A DNA stretch of 39,864 bases from the NCBI GenBank assembly GCA_016209385.1, contig JACQWB010000289.1:1-39864 (forward strand). The letters are read 5' to 3'. The notes beneath the pieces were generated by a model. The model did not search any database. It worked only from the letters and a program-made list of their open reading frames with translations, and was not told the origin of the DNA. Source of the stretch: Candidatus Rokuibacteriota bacterium (GTDB taxonomy: Bacteria > Methylomirabilota > Methylomirabilia > Rokubacteriales > CSP1-6). Shown here piece by piece: positions 8,699 through 16,873 of this stretch. Position numbers and translations under genes: made by a program. Positions within the stretch are counted from its first letter, which is position 1; each line of letters opens with the position of its first letter.

Positions 8699-9546
8699 GG
8701 CTTCACCTCCGGGCCGATCTCCTGCAGCGCCCGCGCGATCTCCTCGGGCTTGTCCGGGACACTGCCGTGGTACTTGAGCTGGTTCTCCATGTAGGAGACT
8801 CCCTTGCCCTTGACCGTCGAGGCCACGATCATCGTCGGCCGGTCCTGGACCCGGGCCGCGTCGGCGAAGGCGCGCAGGATCTGCTCGTAGTTGTGACCGT
8901 CGATCTCGATAGTGTTCCACTTGAACGCACGCCACTTGTCGGCCAGCGGTTCCAGATCGGTGATCTCCTCGACGCTGGCGTCGAGCTGGAGCCGGTTGTA
9001 GTCCACGATCGCGCAGAGGTTGCCGAGCTTCACATGGGGGGCGTACATGGCCGCCTCCCAGATTTGCCCTTCCTCGCACTCGCCGTCGCCGAGCAGGATA
9101 TAGGTCCGTGACGGGCTGGCGCGCAGGCGTGCCGCCAGCGCCAGGCCTATCCCCATGGACAGGCCGATGCCGAGCGAGCCGGTCGAGGCCTCGACGAGCC
9201 CGAGCTTCCGCCGGTCCGGGTGCCCCTGCAAGGGGCTCCCGAAGCGGCGGAGCGACGTGAGGAGGTCGTGGGTGATGTAGCCCGCCTCGGCGAGGGTCGC
9301 GTAGAGGACCGGACAGGCGTGGCCCTTGGACAGGATGAACCGGTCGCGGTCCTCCCACAACGGCTCAGACGGCCGGTGGCGCATCACCGCGAAGTAGAGG
9401 CAGGTCACGATGTCGGCCGCCGACAGGCTCCCGCCCGGGTGGCCTGAGCCGGCCGCGGTGAGCATCTCGATGACTAGCCTGCGGATGCGCCGGGCCTGCG
9501 TCTGGAGTGCTCGAATGTCCACTGCCTTCGGGTCCATGGCCCTCAT
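8695..9546 (-). CDS. Transketolase, N-terminal subunit
   Basis: The 283-residue subunit carries the pyrophosphate-binding domain. GSGHPGGSLSAADI lies near the N-terminus, LSKGHACPVLYA in the middle, and the ThDP/metal motif runs from GDGECEEGQIWEAA to VDYNRLQLD. The start is ATG 9546, overlapping the rpiA stop as ATGA. A second in-frame ATG at 9537 is possible. Its stop overlaps the C-subunit start. The split arrangement with separate N and C chains is common in archaea and several bacterial phyla. Confidence 0.94.
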   Translation of the reverse strand: MRAMDPKAVDIRALQTQARRIRRLVIEMLTAAGSGHPGGSLSAADIVTCLYFAVMRHRPSEPLWEDRDRFILSKGHACPVLYATLAEAGYITHDLLTSLRRFGSPLQGHPDRRKLGLVEASTGSLGIGLSMGIGLALAARLRASPSRTYILLGDGECEEGQIWEAAMYAPHVKLGNLCAIVDYNRLQLDASVEEITDLEPLADKWRAFKWNTIEIDGHNYEQILRAFADAARVQDRPTMIVASTVKGKGVSYMENQLKYHGSVPDKPEEIARALQEIGPEVKP

Positions 9547-10232
9547 GTCTCCTTTCGCGTCAGCTCCCGAATCTTCCCCCCCTCCGCGACGAGCACCGCG
9601 TGGGCGGTCCCGAGGAAGAGCCCCGTGTCCACGACCCCCGGGATCGCGCGGATCGTGTGCTCGGCGACGGCCGGGTCGGCGAGGGGCCCGGTGCCGCAGT
9701 CGAGGATCAGATTGCCGTTGTCGCTGACGAACGGACGCCCGCCCTCCCGCCTGAGCTCAGGTCGGTAGCCGAGGGCCTGCAACCGCCGCCGGCACAGCGG
9801 CTCGGCGAACGGGATCATCTCTACCGGTAGCTTTCCCCGCGTGCCCAGGGTTGCCACCAGCTTCTCGGCGCCAACCAGGATGATCTGGCGCCGGGACGCA
9901 GCCGCCACGATCCGCTCCCGGACCAACGCCCCCCCGTATCCCTTGATCAGGTTGAGTTGGGGGTCCACCTCGTCGGCGCCGTCCACTGTAACATCCAGGA
10001 CGGCCTCGTCGAGCCCCACGAACGGCAGCCGGAGCTCCCGGGCCAGGCGCGCCGTGGCCTCCGAGGTCGGCACGCACTGGACGCGCAGCCCCTCGCGGAC
10101 CCGCGCCGCGAGCGCGCGCACGAAGGCAGTCGCGGCGCGGCCCGAGCCGAGCCCGACGGCCGTGCCGTCGCGGACGTACTCGAGGGCCCGCGCGGCCAGG
10201 AGCGAGAGCGTGGCCTCCTCACCCTCGGGCAC
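9543..10232 (-). CDS. rpiA: Ribose-5-phosphate isomerase A
   Basis: The product interconverts ribose-5-phosphate and ribulose-5-phosphate. GLGSGRAATAFV is the phosphate loop, TVDGADEVDPQLNLIKGYGG holds the catalytic acid region, and EKLVATLGTRGKLPVEMIPFA is a conserved C-terminal segment. A TTG at 10247 also opens the frame. I prefer GTG 10232 because GGGGAG sits 6 bases before it, and because the 229-residue product then begins about 13 residues before AARALEYV, as usual for RpiA. It is the first gene of the pentose-phosphate run and is coupled to transketolase N by an ATGA overlap. A ribulose-phosphate epimerase is not in the window. Confidence 0.93.
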   Translation of the reverse strand: MPEGEEATLSLLAARALEYVRDGTAVGLGSGRAATAFVRALAARVREGLRVQCVPTSEATARLARELRLPFVGLDEAVLDVTVDGADEVDPQLNLIKGYGGALVRERIVAAASRRQIILVGAEKLVATLGTRGKLPVEMIPFAEPLCRRRLQALGYRPELRREGGRPFVSDNGNLILDCGTGPLADPAVAEHTIRAIPGVVDTGLFLGTAHAVLVAEGGKIRELTRKET

Positions 10233-10304
10233 CAGCGTCTCCCCCAACCCCGGCTTCGACGCTCTCCTGGGGACCGACGGCCCACATGCGTCGGATTTGC
10301 GCCG

Positions 10305-11873
10305 CTACCGTGCGAACGGGTTCCGGTTGAACTTCAGGAGGGGCAACCGGATGCCGCCGACGAAGACCCGGTTGGCCCGGATCCGGAGCGGGGGCGCAAA
10401 CCCCGTGGCGCCGGCCGCGGAGACCACATCGTCCTGCTCCACCCCGTCGCCGCTGACGCCCAGCCCGCCCACGAGCTGCCCCGCCCTGTAGAGCGGCATG
10501 CTGCCGGGGAAGAACACGATGCCGCTCTGGTTCAGGTTGGCGGCCTGGCTCCCCTGCCTGCACGGCGCGGTGACGTCGTTCAGGTAGAGCTGGAAGAACG
10601 GGCCGGGGGCGGTCCCGTCGATGCCGGGCGGATAGAGGGGCTGGGCCCCGAAGCTGATCGTGCGGTTGGTGACCGCGGTCCCGATCGGCACGCCCGGCAG
10701 GTCCTCGGCCGTCCGGCTCTGGCCGCTGAAGTAGATCACGTTCCGCGCCTTCGCGACGGAGACGTCGATGCTGAAGATGGTCGCGTCGGGCATGCGGAAG
10801 AGTCCGAGGATCCGTCCCTGGAGGTCCGTGACCGCGATCACCATCCGGGTCGTGCTGCCGAGGGGGAGGCGGATCGCCGCGCGGGCCCGGTTGGCGATCG
10901 CGACAGCCTGGTTGACGATCTGCTCTACCTCCGCCGCGGTGAGCTCGGAGCTGCCGGTCGGGCCCACGAGCCAACCGTCGGCGACGCCCGCCGCGCCGCG
11001 CGGGCTGTCCAGCAGCCCCAGGAGCGTTCCGCTGAACACGCCGGGGCCGGTGCCCGGTGGCTGCCGCGTCTGGTTGACGAACGGCAGCGCGATCCCGTCG
11101 AGGAAGATCACGCCCGGCGACGGTACCCTCGGCCCGAACCGCGAGTCGGGGACGCTCCCGACGAAGGCCGCGAACTCGGCCAGGTCCGACGCGACGCCGG
11201 CGACCCCGATCCCGCCGACGACCTCGCCGTCCTTGAAGATCGGGACGCCTCCGCCGTTGACGGCCTCCGGGTCGCTGTCGAAGAGGTCGGCCTTGCCGGT
11301 GGCGATCCCGAGCCCGCACCCCCGCGTGTCGGAGCTGTTGCAGGGGAGCCCGTCATTGATCCCGAGGAGCGATCGGGCAGGGCTGATCTCCTTTCCCGGA
11401 TTGAAGGTCGTGTTCAGCGAGCACCCCCGGTTCGTGTTCTCGATCCCGTAGAGGGCGGCGTTTGCCTTGTTCCGGATCCCCGGCGGGAAGTGGATCCCGC
11501 TGATGAAGCGGACCGTTCGTGAGGAGAGGGGCGCCTGGTTGTTGCTGAAGAAGGCTCCCGTGCGGGCTAGGGCGATGGCCAACTCGAAGGCGTGCACCGG
11601 TTGTCCAAAGTTCCCGACCGCCGCACCGAGGAGGGGGGCGTCGGGTTTGAAGAAGAGCCCCAGCGGGGTTCCTTCGCGGTCGGTCACCGCGATGACCATG
11701 GTCGTGGCGTCGAGCGCCTCGGCCGCCCGGCGGATGATCGCGGTGACGTCGCTCGCGGTGAGGAAGGCGGCGGCCTCGGCGCGTCCTCCCGCGCCGCCGC
11801 CGAGCACGGCGAACAGCAGCCCGACGCAGCCCGCACGCACTGCCTTCGATGCCCGACACCTCGACTCGCTCAT
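10305..11873 (-). CDS. Secreted tandem HbpS/GlcG-type (DUF336-like) protein
   Basis: The 522-residue protein has a signal peptide (Arg-rich start, hydrophobic run, cleavage near GGRAEAAA). Two copies of the small HbpS/GlcG fold follow. Each copy shows the pattern MVIAVTDREGTPLGLF / MVIAVTDLQGRILGLF, then AVAKARN- or LARTGAFFSNN-like text, then GGVPIFKDGEVVGGIGVAG / GSMPLYRAGQLVGGLGVSGD. Single-domain relatives include haem-binding HbpS of Streptomyces and GlcG of glycolate operons. Long inserts with several Cys (GCSLN, PCNSSD, RGCGLG, APCRQG) are unusual and suggest disulfides. The start ATG 11873 has a GGAGGA site. It lies between the cytochrome operon and rpiA, in the same orientation. Haem binding or delivery near so many c-type cytochromes is attractive but unproven. 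Confidence 0.78.
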   Translation of the reverse strand: MSESRCRASKAVRAGCVGLLFAVLGGGAGGRAEAAAFLTASDVTAIIRRAAEALDATTMVIAVTDREGTPLGLFFKPDAPLLGAAVGNFGQPVHAFELAIALARTGAFFSNNQAPLSSRTVRFISGIHFPPGIRNKANAALYGIENTNRGCSLNTTFNPGKEISPARSLLGINDGLPCNSSDTRGCGLGIATGKADLFDSDPEAVNGGGVPIFKDGEVVGGIGVAGVASDLAEFAAFVGSVPDSRFGPRVPSPGVIFLDGIALPFVNQTRQPPGTGPGVFSGTLLGLLDSPRGAAGVADGWLVGPTGSSELTAAEVEQIVNQAVAIANRARAAIRLPLGSTTRMVIAVTDLQGRILGLFRMPDATIFSIDVSVAKARNVIYFSGQSRTAEDLPGVPIGTAVTNRTISFGAQPLYPPGIDGTAPGPFFQLYLNDVTAPCRQGSQAANLNQSGIVFFPGSMPLYRAGQLVGGLGVSGDGVEQDDVVSAAGATGFAPPLRIRANRVFVGGIRLPLLKFNRNPFAR

Positions 11874-12093
11874 CGGTCCTCCTCTAGTGCCGTGCCAACT
11901 AACTTCGCCTTACTTCGTCCTCCGACCACCCTTCGGGCGGTGCCCGCGGCCATCCTCAACGTACAACCGCGTACGCCTCCGGTGGCCTCCTCCCTGCGTC
12001 CTGCACCCACCTTCGGTGGGTACCCGGCTCGTTATTTGGCGCGGCACGCTAGGGCTTACCCGTTCGGTTAGGTCCAATCTGTTGGAGGCCCCC
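11874..12093. other. Intergenic region with short hairpins
   Basis: This 220-base gap between the decahaem gene and the HbpS-like gene has no coding signal I trust. It contains ACCCACC-TTC-GGTGGGT at 12005-12021 followed by ACCCG. That is the same layout, with paired base changes, as the module at 16711-16738 and 38353-38380. A weaker related hairpin lies near 11928-11945. The first bases hold the GGAGGA site of the HbpS-like gene. Confidence 0.5.
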
Positions 12094-13569
12094 CTAGCTG
12101 CCCGACCGTGGCGGTCTGGCCGCAGCAGGCTGAGGCGCGCCGGTCGCCAGTTCGCGGATCGTGAACGGCCCGTTCAGGTCACGCTCCCGCGTCTTGTCGT
12201 GGTAGAGGTGGCACTCGACGCAGCCGGAGCGCGTCCCGCCGCCGGCGCGGTGGCATTCGCGACAGGTCGCAATGGACGGTAGCAGCACGTCGGTGGTCGC
12301 CGTACTCTGCGCCGCCCTGTGGCACTCGGCGCATGCCAGCACCCGGTGGATGCCGTGGTCGAAGCGGCTGTGGGAGAGCCAGCGCACGGGGATCGCCGGG
12401 AGCGCCACCTCGGGGAGCTTCTCGGGCGCGGAGGTCAGCGTGTGGCAGAACTCGCACTTCTGCTTGAAGAGAGTCGCCTCCGCGCTCTGGATCTGCGCGG
12501 CGACCCATTGTTGGGGTGAGGCCACCTCCTCAGGCTCCTCGCGCCGGCCGACCCGGCCCCGCGGCCGCTCCGCTTCCTCCGCCCCCTTGATCAGCCCCAG
12601 CTCCTGGCAGCGCGTCTTCAACTCCTCGGTGGCGCGATCCCCGCCCCCACCTTCCGCCTTCTGAAGGGGCTGGCACTGCTCGAACGCCGACGTGAACGCC
12701 TCGCGCAGGAAGGCGCGGGTGATCAGCGGCCTGTCGTGGGGCACCTCCGCGCCGGGAAGACGCGCGTCGAAGTCGAGCGGGTGACAGGCCGGCCCGCAGT
12801 GGAGCGCGTAGCGGATCGGCGCGAGGTAAGCCTGCCGCGCGTCCGGCTGATGGCAGTAGCTGCAGGCGAGCTGGAGCCCCGCCGGCGTCGCGCTCAGCCC
12901 CTTCGTGCCCTTCCGGGCCTTCAGCTCGTCGACGCCCTTGAGCCCGGCCTTGAGGTGCTTCTGGTGGTTGAGCTTCATCTGGGCCGTGTCCTTGAGCCGG
13001 GCTGCGTCGTCGAGCCTGACGCGGAGCAGGCGGGTCTTGTCCTTCACGGTGACGGCGAACTCAGGGTGGCCGGCGTGGAAGCTCCGGATGCTCCGCTCGT
13101 AGCCGGTCGCCGCGTCCCTGGTCTTGAGATCGGCGTGACACCGGGTGCAGTGGCGGTCGCTCATCGACGCGAGCACCACGTGCCCCTCGTGCTCCACGTG
13201 GCAGGTGTTGCACCCGGGCGTGAAGATTTCGTTGGCGTGGTGGACGGGGGCGTCGTGGCACGTGAGGCACGCCTGCTCGGAGACGCGGAGCCAGAAGCCC
13301 CGGCGGGCCGGGCCCGCCTGGTTCGCTGCCTGGGCCGGGGCGTGGCACTGGCCGCACTGGAGGCCGAACATGGCGTGCGCCGTCGAGACCGGCCCGCTCG
13401 TGTAGATCGTCTGGTCACCGCGCGCGGCCAGCACGAGCAGCCAGCCGGCGGCGAGGGCCGGCGCGCCGACGGTCAGGATGAGCTTCAGGCGGCGGAACCG
13501 ATGGAGCTGCTTGAAGTAGTGCAGCTCGATGCGCTTGGCGCGGATCTTGGCCGTGTACCGGCGCAGCAT
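12094..13569 (-). CDS. Membrane-anchored decahaem cytochrome c
   Basis: The 491-residue protein has a basic N-terminus and one uncleaved-looking hydrophobic segment at about residues 29-49, then a periplasmic part. Nine CXXCH motifs (CGQCH, CLTCH, CNTCH, CTRCH, CSYCH, CEFCH, CAECH, CRECH, CVECH) and one CGPACH (CX3CH) would attach up to ten haems. They fall in two groups split by a charged, haem-free stretch rich in Glu/Arg/Gly at about residues 300-350. Scattered FHAGH, NHQKH and RFDHGIH are likely distal haem ligands. The ATG at 13569 has GGGAGG 4 bases upstream, 13 bases after the cytochrome b stop. It is the natural periplasmic acceptor or donor for that cytochrome b. I do not recognise a named family beyond multihaem cytochrome c. 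Confidence 0.88.
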   Translation of the reverse strand: MLRRYTAKIRAKRIELHYFKQLHRFRRLKLILTVGAPALAAGWLLVLAARGDQTIYTSGPVSTAHAMFGLQCGQCHAPAQAANQAGPARRGFWLRVSEQACLTCHDAPVHHANEIFTPGCNTCHVEHEGHVVLASMSDRHCTRCHADLKTRDAATGYERSIRSFHAGHPEFAVTVKDKTRLLRVRLDDAARLKDTAQMKLNHQKHLKAGLKGVDELKARKGTKGLSATPAGLQLACSYCHQPDARQAYLAPIRYALHCGPACHPLDFDARLPGAEVPHDRPLITRAFLREAFTSAFEQCQPLQKAEGGGGDRATEELKTRCQELGLIKGAEEAERPRGRVGRREEPEEVASPQQWVAAQIQSAEATLFKQKCEFCHTLTSAPEKLPEVALPAIPVRWLSHSRFDHGIHRVLACAECHRAAQSTATTDVLLPSIATCRECHRAGGGTRSGCVECHLYHDKTRERDLNGPFTIRELATGAPQPAAARPPRSGS

Positions 13570-13582
13570 CGGGCCTCCCCGG

Positions 13583-14515
13583 CTAGTACCTGAGCGCGGT
13601 CACGGCGTGCACCGCCGAGAGGAGCAGCAGCGCCATCGAGAGCGGCACGTGGACGAGGAGCCAGCCGTGCAGCCAGTGGTGCAGGCGCTTCTGCTGCGCG
13701 AGCTGCCGTCGCTCCTCGCAGATCGCCTCCAGCTCGTTCACCGTCTCGTGGAGCGAGGGCGGGAGCGCGGTCCGGAGGTGCTGGAACAGCACGGTCGTCT
13801 TGACCGGTGTCGCGAGACGCCCGTCGCGGGGCAGCTTCCTGTCGAGGAAGGCACGGATGTCCCGCAGATAAGCGTCCTTCAGGAGCGCGCTCCCGGCCGC
13901 GGGTCCCGCGGATGGCGGCCGCGGGCGGGGGGTCGGTCGCGGCGTGACCTGGCCCGCGTGAAGCCCGCCGCCGCCCCGTCGCGCGAGGGGCGCGCCCGGT
14001 GCCGTGACCGGCAGCGGGCCGCATACCGCCGCGGCCACCTCGTCGGCCTCGGCCTGGAGCTGGAGGACGACCGAGTCGATCTCCTCGTAGATCGTCTCCA
14101 GCGGAACCTGGACCATCATCACCCGCGGGAGGAACTGCTGCACGAGCAGGCCGAAGATCCCGCTCGCGACGACCGCGATGAACAGCCACATCAGCACCTG
14201 GGTCAGCGCCCCGCCGAACTCGAAGCCGCTGTGGAAGAGGACGAGCGGCAGGCTCAGTAGCCCGAACCAGATGTGCCCCCGCATCCAGGTCGAGCCCCTC
14301 CCGAGCCGCCACGTCGGCACCTTCCGCCGGGCCCCCAGCACGCCCGCGTACACCATCAGCGCGAACCCGGCGATGCCGTAGGCCAGGCCCGGCCAGCTCC
14401 CGCCGCTCGGTCCGTTGACCGAGGCCTGATGATAGGGGACGTACGCGATCGTCGCCCCGGCCAGGATGACGAGGCAGATCACGAGCCAGCGGGTGTGGGT
14501 CGCGTCAAGGATCAT
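13583..14515 (-). CDS. Integral membrane di-haem cytochrome b-like protein
   Basis: The 310-residue protein has about five hydrophobic helices: residues 9-28, 43-62, 81-99, 105-129 and 280-305. A long soluble, Pro/Gly/Arg-rich loop spans about 130-275. Helix 3 carries H81 and H95, and the last helix carries H289 and H303. Two His 14 apart in each of two helices is the classic arrangement for two b haems stacked across a membrane. H279, H280 and H283 add further candidates. No known family name is visible to me. The gene lies 18 bases after the Fe-S/cNMP gene and 13 bases before the decahaem gene, so it most likely carries electrons across the inner membrane, perhaps exchanging with quinone. 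The start ATG 14515 has GAGGG upstream. Confidence 0.82.
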   Translation of the reverse strand: MILDATHTRWLVICLVILAGATIAYVPYHQASVNGPSGGSWPGLAYGIAGFALMVYAGVLGARRKVPTWRLGRGSTWMRGHIWFGLLSLPLVLFHSGFEFGGALTQVLMWLFIAVVASGIFGLLVQQFLPRVMMVQVPLETIYEEIDSVVLQLQAEADEVAAAVCGPLPVTAPGAPLARRGGGGLHAGQVTPRPTPRPRPPSAGPAAGSALLKDAYLRDIRAFLDRKLPRDGRLATPVKTTVLFQHLRTALPPSLHETVNELEAICEERRQLAQQKRLHHWLHGWLLVHVPLSMALLLLSAVHAVTALRY

Positions 14516-14533
14516 GAAAGCCCTCTTCGCTCC

Positions 14534-16693
14534 TCACCGAGCTCCCGGTCCCAGCTTCTCAGCGAAGAACTTCACCGGCTCCACCCGCAGCGCCGCCTCG
14601 TGGGGGCAGGCGTTCACGCAGGCGGGCTCGGCGTACTCCCGGCTCAGGTCGCAGGTAGTGGCCTTCTCCTTGACCACGGCCTTCCTGCGGCCCGGTCGCT
14701 CGGGGTCGTCAACCTCCACGCTGAACGCGTGGAGGTTGATGTTGCCGTAGGGGCACTGCTGGGCGCACAAGCCGCAGCCGATGCACCAGTCCTCGATCAT
14801 GATCTCCAGGGAGTCGCGCCGGCGGATCGAGCCCACCGGGCAGCCCACCATGCAGAGCGGATCGCGGCAGGAGTAGCAGGAGGTCGCGACGAGGTACTTG
14901 TCGAAGCGCAGGCCGTCGCGGAGGAGCCGCGTGATCCCGTCGTGCGCTGCGGCGCAGGCCCGCACGCACAGGTCGCACCGCGTGCAGCGCTCGAGGTCGA
15001 TCAGGAGGAGGCTCTGCGCCTCCATGAGCCCCTTGTTGAGGAAGTCGTCGAGCTGAACGGTGGTGACCGTCTCGAGCCGCTTCGCGTCGGCGTCGAGGCG
15101 GGCCCGGGCAATTTCGGTGAGGCTCCGCCGAATGTCCGGGAACCGCTCGAGCATCGCGTGGAAGTCCTCGGCGCGAATGCGGACCACCTCGACGTGGTCC
15201 AGGGCGCTACACGTCGCGGTGCGGACGCCTTCGCCGAGCAGGCCTATCTCGCCGAAGTAGTAGCCGCGTCCCAGGTACGACACGACTAGCTCGCCGCCGG
15301 GGAAGGCCTGGGTGACCTTCACAAACCCGGTGCGGATCAGGTAGAAGCTGATCGCAGGGTCGCCCTGGCGGAAGATCACCTGGCCGGGGTCGAAGCGGAG
15401 CAGCTCGACTTGGTCGCGCAGGCGCGCGAGGAACTCGTCGGTCAGGCCAGCGAAGATGGGCACGCTGCGGAGATGCGTGTCCAGCGCCCGCTCGCGGTAT
15501 GCCCGATCGAGCTGCGCCCGGAAGTGCTTGCTCTTCTGGAGCATGTGCAGGACGTTCCGCAGCATTTCCAGCAGCTCGGTCTCCTCGGCGGCCCGGACCG
15601 TTGCCGAGCGCGGGTAGAAGCTCATGCAGGTCATCTCGCCGAAGAGGTCGCCCGCCTGAAGGTGGGCCACCGGGTTGTCGTACTCGAGGTCCACGGGCGC
15701 GTCGATCGGGATCCAGCGACGCGGGGGCTGGTCCCGGGGGTCGTCCCGGCTCCCGACGAGGCTCGTGAGGCGCTGGAAGAAGTTCGACACGCCGCCCTTC
15801 GATCGCCGGCCCCCGCTCTTGACGTGGGCCATCGGCGCGGAGATGAAGACGTCCACCTTGCCCCGGAGGATGTAGAAGGCCGTGGAGCCGAACTCGCCTT
15901 CGCGACAGATGATCTCGCCGGGCTGGAACTTCCGGCGGAGGACGGCGCCCCGGTTCAGATCGAGGAACGTCCCCGACACCCCCTGGAAGATCGGGAACGC
16001 CAGGAGCTGGTCCGGTTCCATCTCCTCGCCCTGGGGCAGCTCCACGTCCAGGACCTTCTTGTTGGTGAGCGCGCCGGTGGGGCAGGAGACCATGCACTCG
16101 CCGCACGACACGCACGAGGACTGCCCCATCGGCAGGTCGGCGTCGAAAGCGATGCCGGCGGCATAGCCCTTGCCCGTGCGCCCGATGACGAAGTTGTGCT
16201 TGATGTCCGCGCAGCCGCGGATGCACCGGTCGCACAGGATACACGCGGTGTGATCGACGCTGATGATGAGCGACGAGGCGTCGGCGCCCCGTGGGGAGCG
16301 GTACCGGGAGAACCGGGGCTCGCGCAGGCCTTCCCGGGCGGCCAGGAGTTCCAGCTCACAGTCTCCGGTGGCCTGCTGCCGCGCGCACGGCGCCGGGTGG
16401 TCCGCGAGGAGGATCTCCAGGAGCGTGCGGCGCGCCCGCCGGGCCCGCTCCGTGTCGGTCAGCACGATCATCCCGTTCTCGACCTGGCGGATGCAGGAAG
16501 CGGCGAGCACCCGGGCGCCCTGCACCTCGACGGAGCACACGCGGCAGACCCCCACCGGGTTCATGTGCGGGGCGTGACAGAGGGTGGGGATGTCGATCCC
16601 GAGCCCTCGGGCGGCATCATAGATCGTCGTGCGCGTGGGCACGATCGCCGCCTTGCCGTCGATGATAAGCTCGACCTGCTGCTCCGCGCTCAT
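14534..16693 (-). CDS. Fe-S / double cNMP-domain / Fe-S fusion protein (NuoG/HoxU-like plus DmsB/HybA-like)
   Basis: From ATG 16693 the product is 719 residues. Residues 1-80 are a 2Fe-2S ferredoxin with C39, C50, C53 and C67. Residues 99-112 match the His-Cys cluster of NuoG/HoxU (H99, C103, C112) but Q106 replaces one Cys. C151/154/157/161 and C194/197/200/204 bind two 4Fe-4S clusters. Residues about 235-385 and 405-530 are two cNMP folds with phosphate-cassette motifs FGEMTCMSFYPRSATV and FGEIGLLGEGVRTATC. The first has a roughly 50-residue insertion. Residues 560-700 form a four-cluster ferredoxin of DmsB/HybA/NrfC type, where S684 stands for a Cys. An in-frame GTG at 16714 is an alternative start; neither has a clear ribosome site. 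Placed after NuoEF and before cytochrome b, it probably carries electrons from flavin to membrane haem, with the cNMP folds as structural or regulatory modules. Confidence 0.9.
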   Translation of the reverse strand: MSAEQQVELIIDGKAAIVPTRTTIYDAARGLGIDIPTLCHAPHMNPVGVCRVCSVEVQGARVLAASCIRQVENGMIVLTDTERARRARRTLLEILLADHPAPCARQQATGDCELELLAAREGLREPRFSRYRSPRGADASSLIISVDHTACILCDRCIRGCADIKHNFVIGRTGKGYAAGIAFDADLPMGQSSCVSCGECMVSCPTGALTNKKVLDVELPQGEEMEPDQLLAFPIFQGVSGTFLDLNRGAVLRRKFQPGEIICREGEFGSTAFYILRGKVDVFISAPMAHVKSGGRRSKGGVSNFFQRLTSLVGSRDDPRDQPPRRWIPIDAPVDLEYDNPVAHLQAGDLFGEMTCMSFYPRSATVRAAEETELLEMLRNVLHMLQKSKHFRAQLDRAYRERALDTHLRSVPIFAGLTDEFLARLRDQVELLRFDPGQVIFRQGDPAISFYLIRTGFVKVTQAFPGGELVVSYLGRGYYFGEIGLLGEGVRTATCSALDHVEVVRIRAEDFHAMLERFPDIRRSLTEIARARLDADAKRLETVTTVQLDDFLNKGLMEAQSLLLIDLERCTRCDLCVRACAAAHDGITRLLRDGLRFDKYLVATSCYSCRDPLCMVGCPVGSIRRRDSLEIMIEDWCIGCGLCAQQCPYGNINLHAFSVEVDDPERPGRRKAVVKEKATTCDLSREYAEPACVNACPHEAALRVEPVKFFAEKLGPGAR

Positions 16694-16710
16694 ACACGCT
16701 CGGAGGGAGG

Positions 16711-16791
16711 CCACCCACGCCTTCGGCGCGGGTACCCGCCCCTTCCGATACCTCCCCCCAAGGGTTGCGCTGGCGAAGCCAGCGCTCGAAG
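16711..16791. repeat. Intergenic repeat: 28-base module plus reversed double-hairpin element, copy D
   Basis: Bases 16711-16738 are identical to 38353-38380 (28 bases, core ACGCCTTCGGCGCGGGTACC), and the following CCCTTCCGAT-type text is also similar. Bases 16751-16791 are an inverted copy of the composite element, with hairpin GCGCTGGC-GAA-GCCAGCGC at 16767-16785. Compared with copies A-C, one base pair in the stem differs on both arms, which keeps pairing. It separates the NuoEF gene from the Fe-S/cNMP gene inside one minus-strand run. Confidence 0.75.
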
Positions 16792-16873
16792 GAGCGTGCG
16801 ATGGCCCAATGAAAACGCGCCGGTTGACACAGGGTGTCTCATACGCTCGCGCCGTCTGGGAGGCGCCTCCCCG

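Noticed and set aside
8699-9358. Upstream extension of the transketolase C-subunit frame
   Set aside because: It lies entirely over the N-subunit gene and reads as Arg/Gly-rich text. The GTGA overlap at 8695-8698 gives a better start.
16834-16846. GACAC-AGG-GTGTC palindrome near 16834 as an operator
   Set aside because: Only five base pairs, not near a start on the proper side, and expected by chance in a window this size.
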